Below, piece after piece: positions 16,280 to 25,808 of a DNA stretch of 64,000 nt. The stretch covers positions 3,099,501 to 3,163,500 of the forward strand of contig NZ_CP016162.1 in the NCBI RefSeq assembly GCF_001941865.1. The letters are read 5' to 3'. The notes under the pieces were generated by a model. It saw nothing but the letters and a program-made list of their open reading frames with translations, did not search any database and was not told the DNA's origin. Within the stretch, counting starts at the first letter, position 1. Each line of letters opens with the position of its first letter. This DNA is from Pseudomonas alcaliphila JAB1. Its GTDB lineage: Bacteria; Pseudomonadota; Gammaproteobacteria; Pseudomonadales; Pseudomonadaceae. The position numbers and the translations under genes were made by a program.

Positions 16280-17460
16280 GCAAGGTTCCTGCTCAACACC
16301 AGCAAGGCGATATCATCCGGCATCTCGCCCAGATTGGCCAGACCGAGAACTTGACGCAGACCGCCCAGCGTACCGCCAGCCTGGCTAACCAGTTGTGGCA
16401 GCGCCAATTCCTTCTCTTTCAGCGTATCACCCGGTAACAAGTCGAGAATGCCGTCGGAGAGCAGGGTCAGGCTGAAGGACTCCGGCAGTTCCATCACCAG
16501 ATCGCCATACTCGGCCTCTTCGAACAGGCCGACCGGCAGCCCGCGCCCTTCCAGGTAACGCGCCTGACCATTCTCGAACAGCACTGGCAGCGGCAGATGC
16601 CCACCGATGCTGTACGTAAGCATGCCGCTCTCCTCATCGATCACACCGCCGAGCATGGTCACGTGCTTACCCAGCTTGCAGTTGATCAGCCCACGGTTGA
16701 TATGACCGAGGACATCGGAAGGTTTGAACTCCGGCAGCGTACCGCCACGTCGCCACTCGTAGAGCAGGCGCGTGGTCATGAACTTGAGCAGCACGGTGAC
16801 GAATGCAGAAGAAGCGCCATGACCGGAAACGTCGGCCAGGTAGAAGGCGATACGCCGCTCGTCGATACGGAAGTAATCGACGAAATCACCGGACAGGTAC
16901 AACGACGGTATGATCTGGTGCGCGAAGTTCAGGCCATCGGCCTGCCAAGGCGTCACCGGCAGCATGTTCATCTGCACCTGACGGCCGGCGTTTTGATCCT
17001 CCTGCAACAGATGCAGGCTGGCCTGGAGTTCACGATTGGTCGCTTCCAGCTCCTCGCGATAACGCTGATTCTCGACACGCAGGCGCGCACGGTCCAGCGC
17101 GCGGCGCACCGAATGCTCCAGCACCGCAAGATCTTCGAGAGGCTTGATCAGGTAGTCGGCGGCGCCGAGACGCAGGGCCTCGACAGCATCGTTCATCACG
17201 CCGGCACCGGAAACGACGATCACCGGCACTTCGACGCCAAGTACGTTGATACGTCGGATCAGCTCAAGACCATCGACCTGCGGCATGCGCAGGTCACAGA
17301 TCATCAGGTCGGGGCCTTCCTGCTGGAACACTTCAAGCCCCTGCAAACCGTTGTTGGCCTGCAACACCTTGAAGCCGCTGTCCTCGAGGTAGGCCGCGAG
17401 GCTTGCACGCACGACATCGTCGTCGTCGATGATCAGCAGAGTGGCACTGGTTTTGTGCAT
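16276..17460 (-). CDS. rssB: Response regulator with SpoIIE/PP2C phosphatase domain
   Basis: A 394-residue protein. Residues 8-125 are a receiver domain with acidic pocket DDDD and phospho-acceptor D56 in LMICDLRMP; the conserved lysine is in YLIKPL. A coiled-coil linker (about 130-170) leads to a PP2C/SpoIIE-type serine phosphatase with SGDFVDYFRIDERR, ADVSGHGASSAFVT and LLSDGILDL. It likely dephosphorylates the STAS protein encoded next. The ATG at 17460 fits the family start; the in-frame extension to 17523 is rejected. The ribosome site is weak. Confidence 0.88.
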   Translation of the reverse strand: MHKTSATLLIIDDDDVVRASLAAYLEDSGFKVLQANNGLQGLEVFQQEGPDLMICDLRMPQVDGLELIRRINVLGVEVPVIVVSGAGVMNDAVEALRLGAADYLIKPLEDLAVLEHSVRRALDRARLRVENQRYREELEATNRELQASLHLLQEDQNAGRQVQMNMLPVTPWQADGLNFAHQIIPSLYLSGDFVDYFRIDERRIAFYLADVSGHGASSAFVTVLLKFMTTRLLYEWRRGGTLPEFKPSDVLGHINRGLINCKLGKHVTMLGGVIDEESGMLTYSIGGHLPLPVLFENGQARYLEGRGLPVGLFEEAEYGDLVMELPESFSLTLLSDGILDLLPGDTLKEKELALPQLVSQAGGTLGGLRQVLGLANLGEMPDDIALLVLSRNLA

Positions 17461-17674
17461 GGGGTATCCAGGCAAACTGCGCCAGGGCAATTTTGGGTCA
17501 CTGCCCGTAGCGCGGCGCCGCATCAGTGGCGCCAGGGCGATTTCAAGGGGCAGACGGTACTCCCATCCGCCGACCGATTCAAGCCGGGACCGGTCGTCGT
17601 TCGGCGGCTTTACAGGTCAAATCGACGGGGGTTATAAGAGCCGCGGGAGAGCTCATAAGAAGAGGACAGGGTCC

Positions 17675-17974
17675 ATGAGTCAGAATGATCGAGCGTACAG
17701 CGAGAAACGCGACTACATCCGCATGCGACTGGAAGCTGCAGTCGTCCTCCATCATGCTGGCCAGGAAATACCTGCACTGTGCCTGGATCTTTCCAGTACC
17801 GGCATGCAAATCGAGGCTGAAGTCACCCTGAGCATGGGTGACAAGGTCAAGATCCATATCCCCTCCGAACACAGCGAACTGGCCGGCCTCGACGCCCAGG
17901 CCGAAGTAGTGCGGATAAGCGATCTGGGCGACGGTCGTCAGTCGCTGGGCCTGGCAATCATCTCCATGAGCTGA
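17675..17974 (+). CDS. PilZ-domain c-di-GMP-binding protein
   Basis: A 99-residue single-domain PilZ protein. Both c-di-GMP contact motifs are present: RxxxR at residues 12-16 (RDYIR) and DxSxxG at 38-43 (DLSSTG). It should bind c-di-GMP and act as a small adaptor in surface or motility control. The ATG at 17675 is preceded by GGACAGGG. It is divergent from rssB-rssC, an order shared with P. aeruginosa as I recall, and ends at a strong terminator. Confidence 0.88.
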   Translation: MSQNDRAYSEKRDYIRMRLEAAVVLHHAGQEIPALCLDLSSTGMQIEAEVTLSMGDKVKIHIPSEHSELAGLDAQAEVVRISDLGDGRQSLGLAIISMS

Positions 17975-17988
17975 AATCTGCATTTACG

Positions 17989-18017
17989 AAAAAGGCGGCT
18001 CCAGAGCCGCCTTTTTT
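17989..18017. terminator. Bidirectional terminator between the PilZ gene and mlaA
   Basis: An 8-bp GC stem (17994-18001 with 18004-18011) with a 2-nt loop, flanked by A5 and T6 tracts, lies between two convergent genes. Confidence 0.9.
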
Positions 18018-18031
18018 GCATCTGTGAAGAC

Positions 18032-18736
18032 TTAGAAGTCGTCTTCGACCTGCCCATCCTTCACCTTGAACTCACGGCTCTGCAGGTAGGCGTTGCGGAT
18101 GAAGATGTACTTGTCGCCGCTGACCAGTCGCTCGGCCTGCAGCAGGTTGGCACGGGTGTCGACCACCTGCACGCCACGGGTGACGTTACGCGTCGGCACG
18201 TGGTCCATGTACGGATACGGCGTCAGGAAGCTGTCCGGTACTCGACCAGTGGCATCACGCACGGTGCTCGGGCCGAGGAGCGGGATGACCAGGTAAGGGC
18301 CGCTGTTCAGGCCCCAGACGCCAAGGGTCTGACCGAAGTCTTCGTCGTTCTTGCGCAGGCCCATGTGCTTGGCCACGTCGAAGAACCCCAGCACACCGAA
18401 GGTGGTGTTGAAGATCAGGCGACCGGTATCGACACCGGCATTGTGCAACTTGCCCTGCAGCAGGTTGTTGGCCAGGTTGCCTACATCGCCAATATTACCG
18501 AAGACGTTGTGTACGCCGTCTTCCAGAAACTGCGGCGTGACGGCCCGGTAACCCTGGGCGATCGGCTTCAACGCATAGGTGTCGACGGTATCGTTGAAGC
18601 GGAAAATCGGACGATTGAAACCTTCCCAAGGATCTTCTTCCGAAGCGGCCTGACTCATCGCAGGCAGCAGGCTCAGGCCGACGAGGGCCATCAGGCCACC
18701 CAGGCGCGCGATCCAGCGAGCACCGATCACATGCAT
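18032..18736 (-). CDS. mlaA: MlaA/VacJ outer-membrane lipid transport protein
   Basis: A 234-residue MlaA homologue, the outer-membrane part of the Mla system that removes misplaced phospholipids. Family motifs: DPWEGFNRPIFRFND, DVGNLANNLLQGK, NTTFGVLGFFDVA and GPYLVIPLLGPSTVRD. The N-terminus is a signal peptide ending near LLPAMSQA. It lacks the lipobox cysteine of E. coli MlaA, so it is probably cleaved by signal peptidase I. The ATG at 18736 has AAGGAG upstream; the longer frame running into the divergent thioesterase gene is spurious. Confidence 0.92.
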   Translation of the reverse strand: MHVIGARWIARLGGLMALVGLSLLPAMSQAASEEDPWEGFNRPIFRFNDTVDTYALKPIAQGYRAVTPQFLEDGVHNVFGNIGDVGNLANNLLQGKLHNAGVDTGRLIFNTTFGVLGFFDVAKHMGLRKNDEDFGQTLGVWGLNSGPYLVIPLLGPSTVRDATGRVPDSFLTPYPYMDHVPTRNVTRGVQVVDTRANLLQAERLVSGDKYIFIRNAYLQSREFKVKDGQVEDDF

Positions 18737-18841
18737 TTGAAATCTCTCCTTGAGGAAAATAATGTGGCCACCGCCAGCGGGCCGAATGCCGCGTAGTATA
18801 AAGCCTGGAGCCCTGATTGGGCAGCATAGCGAAGAAATGCG

Positions 18842-19252
18842 ATGACCGATGAAACCTTGCTGCACACTGCACACATCCCCGTACGCTGGGGCGACATGGA
18901 CAGCTACGGGCACGTCAACAACATCATCTACATGCAGTACCTGGAAGAGGCCCGTGTCGCCTGGTTCGAGCTGGCCGGCGTGGCGATGAGCAACGTGCCG
19001 TTCGGCCCGGTGGTATTGCAGACCCAGCACACCTACCTGAAACCGGTGATACACCCCGCCACCGTGGTGGTGGAACTGAGCGCCGGCGCGGTGGGGCGCA
19101 GCAGCCTGGTGATCGAACACCGGCTGCGTACCGTCGAAGACCCGCTCACGGTCTATGGTGAGGGTTACTGCAAGTTGGTGTGGATCGACCATGAAAGCGG
19201 CAAGTCGGTGGTCCTGCCGGAGCATGTACGCGCCCTGTTCAACGTCATCTAG
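18842..19252 (+). CDS. 4-hydroxybenzoyl-CoA thioesterase-family (hotdog) protein
   Basis: A 136-residue single hotdog domain. The signature VRWGDMDSYGHVNNIIYMQY at residues 14-33 contains the catalytic aspartate and the NN pair of the 4HBT/YbgC family. It probably hydrolyses acyl-CoA thioesters; the chain-length preference is unknown. It is divergent from mlaA and corresponds in position to PA2801 of PAO1 as I remember. Confidence 0.88.
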   Translation: MTDETLLHTAHIPVRWGDMDSYGHVNNIIYMQYLEEARVAWFELAGVAMSNVPFGPVVLQTQHTYLKPVIHPATVVVELSAGAVGRSSLVIEHRLRTVEDPLTVYGEGYCKLVWIDHESGKSVVLPEHVRALFNVI

Positions 19253-19314
19253 CGGTCACATTCCGGTCATCCGTCGGCGTTAGATTGGCCTAGGCCAATG
19301 CCACGGATGATCCC

Positions 19315-20031
19315 ATGCCCTCCCCCTGCACCGCCCTGATCTTTCAACTGTCCGGCTGCCTGGTCGACTTCGGCGCCCGTACGCTGCCCGTCGCGCTACA
19401 GCGATTGCATCCCGAGTGCACGCCCCCGAACCTGGTCGGTACGCCGCACCAGACGCTGGACGCCTGGTTAGGCAAGCCGGCAAGCGCGGCGCAACTGCCG
19501 GCGCTGCAACAGACGCTGAGCGAGGTGGCCGGCGAACATGCCGAACTCACCCCAGGTGCTGCACAGTTGCTGCAAACCCTGCATACCAACGGCACGCCCT
19601 GCGCCTGGCTGGACGACCTGCCAGCCGATACCAGCCTGCGCCTGGCCGAGGCGCTGCCAACGCCCATCGAAGCGGTGCTGGCACGCCAGGCCAGGCCGTG
19701 GCCGGCGCCAGACAGCTGCTGGCAGGCACTGAGCCAGCTGGAAGTCGAGCGCCTGGATGGCTGCATTGTCGTCAGCGGTAATCCGCTACTGCTGCAAGCC
19801 GGGCTCAATGCCGGCTGCTGGACCATCGGCCTGGCCGCCTGCGGGCCACTCTGTGGCTACGCCCTGGCCGACTGGCAGGCACTGGGCGCGAGCGATCAGG
19901 AACACCTGCGCGCCGAGGCCACGCTGCAGCTCTATCGCCTGGGTGTGCATTCGGTGGTCGATCATCTGGGAGAAATCGAGGCCAGCCTGGACGATATCGG
20001 CGTACGCCGGAGCAAGGGCGAAAAGCCCTGA
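19315..20031 (+). CDS. HAD-superfamily-like protein without the catalytic aspartates
   Basis: A 238-residue protein resembling the phosphonatase/beta-phosphoglucomutase branch of HAD hydrolases. Motif I, normally DxDGT, reads QLSGC (Q11, S13), so both catalytic aspartates are missing. The C-terminal half keeps the fold, including GNPLLLQAGLNAGCWTIGL around motif IV. It probably does not hydrolyse phosphoesters by the normal mechanism and may bind a ligand or a partner. Its place between the thioesterase and the DUF4404 gene matches PAO1 PA2803 as I recall. Confidence 0.7.
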   Translation: MPSPCTALIFQLSGCLVDFGARTLPVALQRLHPECTPPNLVGTPHQTLDAWLGKPASAAQLPALQQTLSEVAGEHAELTPGAAQLLQTLHTNGTPCAWLDDLPADTSLRLAEALPTPIEAVLARQARPWPAPDSCWQALSQLEVERLDGCIVVSGNPLLLQAGLNAGCWTIGLAACGPLCGYALADWQALGASDQEHLRAEATLQLYRLGVHSVVDHLGEIEASLDDIGVRRSKGEKP

Positions 20032-20125
20032 GCCTTTGACTCGGATCAGGCAAAGCAGCCCCGCTTGGATTAACCTTCAGGTACGGGCTGAAAACTTCCG
20101 GCGGTGCTGGGGGTCAATGCCTACC

Positions 20126-20263
20126 AGGCCGTTGAAAAACGTAGGCGAGGCAGACAAGACAAGGCAAAAACGACCGAAAAAGCGGAGTTTACATGCTGTA
20201 AATGAGCATTTTGAGGTCGTTTTTAACGCAGTATTGCCAACGTAGGTAGTTTTTCAACGGCCT
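20126..20263. repeat. Palindromic repeat element, copy 1
   Basis: A 138-bp element with perfect 15-bp inverted ends (AGGCCGTTGAAAAAC and its complement). Inside it has a second stem (AAAACGACC with GGTCGTTTT) and a central GTTTAC...GTAAA hairpin followed by TGAGCATTTT. Related copies are at 58525-58670 and 62395-62581. It resembles a non-autonomous mobile or REP-type element. Confidence 0.75.
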
Positions 20264-20293
20264 GCTATGCCGATTCGACAAGGAGAGAACTCT

Positions 20294-20560
20294 ATGCCAG
20301 CAAGCGACCTGCAGCAGCAACTGGAAGCCCTCCAGCAACACCTGGCCCAGGACACGCCGCTCAGCGAGGAAGAACGCGCATCGCTTTACCTGCTGACCCA
20401 GGAAATCGAGGTGCAATTGGCGCGTGAAGCCGCATCAGCGCCCGACGCCACGCTGATCGATGGCGTCAATCTGGCGGTGGAACGTTTCGAGGCCAGCCAC
20501 CCCACCCTCGCCGGCACCCTGCGCAACATCATGCAGAGCCTGGCCAATATGGGCATCTGA
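20294..20560 (+). CDS. DUF4404 family small protein
   Basis: An 88-residue acidic, helical protein. Seen: LQQQLEALQQHLAQDTPLS, then a helical middle and ASHPTLAGTLRNIMQSLANMGI at the end, the usual DUF4404 pattern. The ATG at 20294 is preceded by AGGAGA. It has no known function. It lies just after a palindromic repeat and upstream of the convergent queF, the same order as in PAO1 as I remember. Confidence 0.8.
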   Translation: MPASDLQQQLEALQQHLAQDTPLSEEERASLYLLTQEIEVQLAREAASAPDATLIDGVNLAVERFEASHPTLAGTLRNIMQSLANMGI

Positions 20561-20703
20561 ATGCCCTGCTCCGGGTAAGCCCCGGCGTTTCAAGCAAAGC
20601 CTCGCCGCGAACCTAGGCGACGCTCAATCGAAAAGCTTCGCCCCGGGGCGGGGCTCCTGCAAAGGCTGCGTTGGCAACCTTGTTTGAGCGGTATTTTTCA
20701 TCA

Positions 20704-21534
20704 TTACTGACGCGCCAGGCGGCCATTTTCCGGCGTGACCGCCTCGCTGTTGCGGTACGGATTGATGTCCAGCCCACCGCGACGCACATAACGCGCATAG
20801 ACGGTGAGCGACTGCGGCTGCAGCAGGCGCTGCAGATCGAGGAAAATGCGCTCGACGCACTGCTCGTGAAAATCCGCGTGCTGGCGGAAGCTCACCAGGT
20901 AGGCCAGCAGGCTGGCGTGATCCAGCGCGGCGCCGCGGTACTGCACGACAAGACTGCCCCAGTCCGGTTGGCCGGTGACCGGGCAATTGGACTTGAGCAG
21001 ATGGCTGTGCAGGCTCTCTTCCACCACCCGACTGGCGTCGCAACGCAGCAGTTCGGGCTGCGGGTGATCGTACTGGCTGACATTGATGTCCAGCTCATCG
21101 ATGCACTGCCCCGGCAACGTCGCCATGCCCTCTGCAGAAACCTCGGCGAGCGAACGCAGGCGCACCGCCACCGACTTGCCGGCCACGGCCGACAGATCAC
21201 GAACCAGCGTGGCCTGCACCTCGTCCCAACTGGCGAAAGCGGACTGGTTCAGGGAGTTGAGGTAGAGCTTGAAGGACTTCGATTCGATGATGTTCGGCGA
21301 ATCGGCAGGGATGGCGAACTCGCCGATAGCCACCACCGGCTTGCCGGACGGCAGCAGCCAGGACAGCTCGTAGCAGTTCCAGTAATCCACGCCCTGATAC
21401 GGCAGGTTGCCGCCATCGAGGCCCAGCTCCGCCCACTTGGTGGCTCGCGAGATGGGGAACAGCAGCTCTGGGCTGTATTCGGCGATGTACTGGCTGGACT
21501 TGCCCAGCGGGGAATGTTCGGCGGGGTGCTGCAT
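20704..21534 (-). CDS. queF: NADPH-dependent 7-cyano-7-deazaguanine reductase
   Basis: A 276-residue two-domain (YqfD-type, tandem T-fold) QueF that reduces preQ0 to preQ1 in queuosine synthesis. The QueF signature [11 protein letters not shown] is present, and the nucleophile C184 and D191 lie in [12 protein letters not shown]. Length and residue order match E. coli QueF (282 residues). The start is the ATG at 21534; a TTG three codons upstream is less likely. Confidence 0.95.
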   Translation of the reverse strand: MQHPAEHSPLGKSSQYIAEYSPELLFPISRATKWAELGLDGGNLPYQGVDYWNCYELSWLLPSGKPVVAIGEFAIPADSPNIIESKSFKLYLNSLNQSAFASWDEVQATLVRDLSAVAGKSVAVRLRSLAEVSAEGMATLPGQCIDELDINVSQYDHPQPELLRCDASRVVEESLHSHLLKSNCPVTGQPDWGSLVVQYRGAALDHASLLAYLVSFRQHADFHEQCVERIFLDLQRLLQPQSLTVYARYVRRGGLDINPYRNSEAVTPENGRLARQ

Positions 21535-21620
21535 GGGGCGCAATCCAGGGTGGCGAAAAACCGGGCGAGTTTAACGGGTTGACCGCCGCGCCGCACCCAC
21601 CGCAACAGCTGCTTCTGCTC

Positions 21621-21704
21621 GGTGCGCATGGCGCACCCTACCGCCGATCAATGCCTCAAATTTAATCCCGGCCGACGACACAGGTAGGGTGCGCCGCGCG
21701 CACC
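21621..21704. repeat. Inverted GGTGCGC/GCGCACC repeat, copy 2
   Basis: Arms at 21621-21640 and 21684-21704 are near-perfect complements with about 43 bp between them. It belongs to the same family as 15709-15770 and 34013-34083 and lies between queF and the RND gene. Confidence 0.6.
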
Positions 21705-21720
21705 ACAATGCCCCCCCCAT

Positions 21721-24700
21721 TCAGGCCGCGGCGGGCTCTTCCTCGATCATCCGCAGTGGCGCCCAGCGGCGCAGCAGCAGGTATAGCGTCGGAATCACAT
21801 AGAGGGTGAAGAAGGTGCCGACCAGCAACCCGCCAACGATCACCAGGCCGATCTGCTGACGGCTTTCTGCGCCGGCACCGCTGGCGATGGCCAGCGGCAG
21901 CGAGCCGAGCACCATGGCGCCGGTGGTCATCAGGATCGGCCGCAAACGCTGTACCGACGCCTCGACCACCGCTTCACGTAGCGCCTTGCCCTCGCGCAGC
22001 AAGTGGTTGGCAAACTCGACGATGAGGATGCCGTGCTTGGTGATCAGGCCAATCAGGGTCACCAGACCAATCTGCGAGTAGATATTCCAGGTGCCGCCGA
22101 ACAGCTTCAGCGCAAGCAAGGCGCCCGCCATCGACAGGGGCACGCTGAACAGGATGATCAACGGGTCACTGAAACTCTCGAACTGCGCCGCCAGCACCAG
22201 GAAGATGAACGCCAGGGCCAGGGCAAAGATCAGCAGGATGCCCGAGCTGGACTCCTTGAAGTCGCGCGAAGTGCCGGTGTAGTCGTATTGCGTCTCCGGT
22301 GGAAACACCTCACGGGCGGCGACTTCCAGATGATTGAGCGCCTCGCCCAGGGTGTAGCCGGTGCCGACGTTGGCGCTGATGGTCACCGCACGCAACTGGT
22401 TGAAGTGATTGAGCTCGCGCGGCGCCACCGTCTCGCGCACCTCGATCAGGTTGGACAGTTGCACCATGCCGCCGTCGCGATCACGCACGTAGACCCGATC
22501 CAGGTCCTGCGGATTGCTGCGGTCGATATCCTGCAGTTGCACCATGACGTCGTACTGCTCGCCGTTCTGCTTGAAGCGGGTCACCTGGCGACTGCCGAAC
22601 AGGCTTTCCAGGCTGCGGCCGATCACCGATACATCGGTGCCGACCGCTGTTGCCTGCTCGCGGTTGACCGTGATCTTGAGCTGCGGCGAGTTGAGTTTGA
22701 GGTCGCTGTCCAACCCCTCCAGGCCCGGATAATCACGCATGCGCTCCATCAGTTGATCAACGTAGCCCTGTAGCTCGGCGTATTCCATGGACGAGCGCAC
22801 GACGAAGTTGATCGGCTGGTTACGCGCGCTCTGTCCCAGTGGTGGGCGATTGACCGGGGTGACGCGCATGCCGGCGATGTCCTGCAACTTTGGCAACAAC
22901 TCGTTGCGAATCTCGAACTGGGTACGCGAGCGGTCGCCCCAGTCCTCCAGCTTCATGAAGGAGATGCCCTGGGCCACGGTTGGGAAACCGGCGATCATCA
23001 GGTAGCGATTGGTCTCCGGGATACTCGCGTAAGCGGCCTCGACCTCACGGCCATAGCGCGCCGTATAGTCGATGGTGGCGCCGTCCGGGCCATTGAACAC
23101 GCCGACGATGGTGCCGGTGTCTTCGGTCGGCGCCAGCTCCGAACGCAAGCCACCGAACAGCCACGCGCACATCACGAAGGCGCCGAGCAGCACGCCAAGC
23201 ACCAGCGGCCAGGCATGTAGGGCACGGTCCAGGCTGTGCTTGTAGCTGTAGGTCAGGCCATTGAGGAAGCCTTCGATCAGGTTGTATACGCGACCATGGC
23301 GCTGCCCATGCTGATGCGGTTTGAGCATCACTGCGCACATCATCGGCGTCAGCGTCAGCGCCACGAAACCCGAGACCAGCACGGCGCCAGCGAGGGTCCA
23401 GGCGAACTCGGTGAACAGCTTGCCGGTGGTGCCCTGCATGAAGCCGATGGGGGCGAACACCGCCGCCAGGGTCAGGGTCATGGCGATCACCGCGAAGGCG
23501 ATCTCGCGGCTGCCCTTGAAGGCCGCCTGCATGGGCTTCATGCCCGCCTCGATATGGCGATGGATGTTCTCCAGCATGACGATAGCGTCGTCCACCACCA
23601 GACCGATAGCCAGAACCATGGCCAGCAGCGTCAGGGTGTTGATGGTGAAGCCCATCAGCGACATCAGAGCGAAGGCGCCGATCAACGAAACGGGGATGGT
23701 CACCAGCGGAATCAGCGTCGCACGCAACGAGCGCAGGAAGATGAAGATGATCAGGATGACCAGCGCCACCGCCTCCCAGATGGTGGTGAAGACGTTGTCG
23801 ATGGATTCGCGGATGAACTGCGAGTTGTCGTTGGCCACGGTCATGTTCATGCCGTCGGGCAGCAGTGCCTTGACGTCGGGCCAAGCGGCTTCGAGGCCAT
23901 CGGAAATGTCCAGCGGGTTGGCCGTGGCCTGTTTGACCAGACCCAGAGTCACCGCCGGCAAGCCATTGAAGCGAACCACGGTGCGCTCGTCGCGCGGCCC
24001 CACCTCGGCGCGACCGACATCGGACAGCCGCAGCAGGTAGCCCTGCGAATCGTCGAGAATCAGCTCGTTGAACTGCTCCGGCGTGCGCAGATCGGTTTCC
24101 GACAGCACGCTGAACTCACGCTCGCGCGACTCGATGCGCCCGGCCGGGATTTCCACGTTCTGCCGACGCAGGGCGTCTTCCACGTCCTGCACGGTGAGGT
24201 TGTGCGCGGCGAGCTTCTCCGGATCGAGCCAGATCCGCATGGAGAAGGTACGCGCACCGCGCACCTGCACTTCGGAGACACCAGGAATGGTCTGCAGGCG
24301 ATCCTTGATCACCCGCTCCAGCACGTCGGTGATCTCCATGGCGCTGTGCTGCTGACTGTGGAAGGCGATCCACACCACCGGTTGAGCGTCGGCCTCGACC
24401 TTCTGCACGATGGGTTCGTCCACCTCATCCGGCAGCAGGTTGCGCACCCGCCCCAGGCGATCACGCACGTCGTTGGCAGCCTCGTCGGCGCTGCGGCCGA
24501 GACGGAATTGCGCGGTGATCTGGGTGTTTTCCGCGCGACTGATGGAGGTGACGAAGTCCAACCCCTCGATGCCGGAGAGCACGTCCTCCACCGGCTGCGC
24601 TACCTGCGACTCCATGATCTCCGGGCTGGCCCCTGGGTAGGTGACCTGCACGGTGACGATGGGCACGTCAATATTCGGGTATTCACGCACGTTGAGACGG

Positions 24701-24789
24701 TCGTAGGCCATCAGCCCCAGCAGCACCACGATCAGCGACAGAACGGTGGCGAATACCGGCCGGCGAATGCAGACATCTGACAGCGTCAC
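21721..24789 (-). CDS. RND multidrug efflux permease (HAE1 family)
   Basis: A 1022-residue inner-membrane proton antiporter of the AcrB/MexB type. It starts with the usual RRPVFATVLSLIVVLLG, has two large periplasmic loops and 12 predicted membrane helices. The proton-relay aspartate pair is in LAIGLVVDDAIVMLENIHRH. It overlaps the upstream adaptor gene by ATGA. No outer-membrane channel gene is adjacent, so it presumably borrows an OprM/TolC-like channel. Substrates cannot be inferred. Confidence 0.93.
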   Translation of the reverse strand: MTLSDVCIRRPVFATVLSLIVVLLGLMAYDRLNVREYPNIDVPIVTVQVTYPGASPEIMESQVAQPVEDVLSGIEGLDFVTSISRAENTQITAQFRLGRSADEAANDVRDRLGRVRNLLPDEVDEPIVQKVEADAQPVVWIAFHSQQHSAMEITDVLERVIKDRLQTIPGVSEVQVRGARTFSMRIWLDPEKLAAHNLTVQDVEDALRRQNVEIPAGRIESREREFSVLSETDLRTPEQFNELILDDSQGYLLRLSDVGRAEVGPRDERTVVRFNGLPAVTLGLVKQATANPLDISDGLEAAWPDVKALLPDGMNMTVANDNSQFIRESIDNVFTTIWEAVALVILIIFIFLRSLRATLIPLVTIPVSLIGAFALMSLMGFTINTLTLLAMVLAIGLVVDDAIVMLENIHRHIEAGMKPMQAAFKGSREIAFAVIAMTLTLAAVFAPIGFMQGTTGKLFTEFAWTLAGAVLVSGFVALTLTPMMCAVMLKPHQHGQRHGRVYNLIEGFLNGLTYSYKHSLDRALHAWPLVLGVLLGAFVMCAWLFGGLRSELAPTEDTGTIVGVFNGPDGATIDYTARYGREVEAAYASIPETNRYLMIAGFPTVAQGISFMKLEDWGDRSRTQFEIRNELLPKLQDIAGMRVTPVNRPPLGQSARNQPINFVVRSSMEYAELQGYVDQLMERMRDYPGLEGLDSDLKLNSPQLKITVNREQATAVGTDVSVIGRSLESLFGSRQVTRFKQNGEQYDVMVQLQDIDRSNPQDLDRVYVRDRDGGMVQLSNLIEVRETVAPRELNHFNQLRAVTISANVGTGYTLGEALNHLEVAAREVFPPETQYDYTGTSRDFKESSSGILLIFALALAFIFLVLAAQFESFSDPLIILFSVPLSMAGALLALKLFGGTWNIYSQIGLVTLIGLITKHGILIVEFANHLLREGKALREAVVEASVQRLRPILMTTGAMVLGSLPLAIASGAGAESRQQIGLVIVGGLLVGTFFTLYVIPTLYLLLRRWAPLRMIEEEPAAA

Positions 24790-25808
24790 GGCTGACGCTC
24801 CCCGCTCTTGGTGCGCACGCTCAGGCCTTCACGCACACGCTGCCAGCCGGCGCTGATGACGGTTTCGTCGCCCTGCAATCCTTCACGCACTTCCACCAGA
24901 CCGTCGAAGCGCTTACCCAGCACCACCTCGCGGCGCTCGACCTGGTCGTCGACCACCAGGTTGACCAGCAGCTTGTCGCCCTGCGGCATCACCGCCTCTT
25001 CCGGAATCACCAACGCTTGCGGCCGCTCTTCTAGGATCACCGAAACCCGCACGAACTGGCCTGGGCGTAAGCGACGGTCGTCATTGCCGATATGCGCGCG
25101 GATCGCCTGGCTACGCCCGGCTTCGTCCAGGCGCGGGTTGATGGCGAAGATCTCGCCGCGAAAGCGTTCATCCGGATAAGTATCGAGGGTGATTTCCACA
25201 GTCTGCCCCAGACGCACCTGGGCCACGGCCTTCTGCGGAATACGGAAATCGACCTTGAGCGGGTCGAGCACTTCCAGGTTGACGATGTTCTGCCCCGCGC
25301 TGAGGTAGTCGCCGACGCTGGCCTGGCGCAGGCCGAGCACGCCATCGTAGGGCGCCTTGATCTGGGTCTTGTCGAGTCGTGCCTGAGCCAGTGCCAGGCT
25401 GGCGCGCGCGGCCTGTTGCTGACTCTGCGCCTCGTCTAGCGCCTGGGCATTGCTGGCGCCGCGCTGGAACAGCATCTGCGCGCGCTGATGGTTCTTTTCC
25501 GCGAGGTCAAGATTGGCGCGGGCCTGGGCGAATTCGGCGCGGGTGATGGCATCGTCAAGGCTGACCAACAGATCGCCGGTCGTCACCGCCTGCCCTTCGC
25601 GAAAATGCAGAGTCGCCAGGCGCCCCTCCACTTCCGGGCGAATCATCACCGACTCGTCGGAGCGCAGCGAACCGAAGGTGATCAGCTCGTCACGCACCTC
25701 CATCTGCCGTACCGGCACGATCTCGACCATTGGCCCTTCGGCAGCCAGCGCAGGCGTCGTGAACAAGCCCAGACACAGCCATGGAAGAGCACGCAACAAC
25801 ACGGTCAT
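24786..25808 (-). CDS. RND periplasmic adaptor (membrane fusion protein)
   Basis: A 340-residue periplasmic adaptor. The signal peptide (LPWLCLGLFTTPALAAEG) has no lipobox at the cleavage site. A split lipoyl domain surrounds a helical hairpin (about residues 90-150, rich in A and Q), followed by IKAPYDGVLGLRQASVG and beta-barrel segments. It links the inner-membrane pump to an outer-membrane channel. The ATG at 25808 follows AAGGGG. No local regulator is visible. Confidence 0.92.
   Translation of the reverse strand: MTVLLRALPWLCLGLFTTPALAAEGPMVEIVPVRQMEVRDELITFGSLRSDESVMIRPEVEGRLATLHFREGQAVTTGDLLVSLDDAITRAEFAQARANLDLAEKNHQRAQMLFQRGASNAQALDEAQSQQQAARASLALAQARLDKTQIKAPYDGVLGLRQASVGDYLSAGQNIVNLEVLDPLKVDFRIPQKAVAQVRLGQTVEITLDTYPDERFRGEIFAINPRLDEAGRSQAIRAHIGNDDRRLRPGQFVRVSVILEERPQALVIPEEAVMPQGDKLLVNLVVDDQVERREVVLGKRFDGLVEVREGLQGDETVISAGWQRVREGLSVRTKSGERQP

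Noticed and set aside
23236..24780. 514-codon plus-strand frame
   Set aside because: Antisense to the RND permease; histidine/glutamine-rich shadow.
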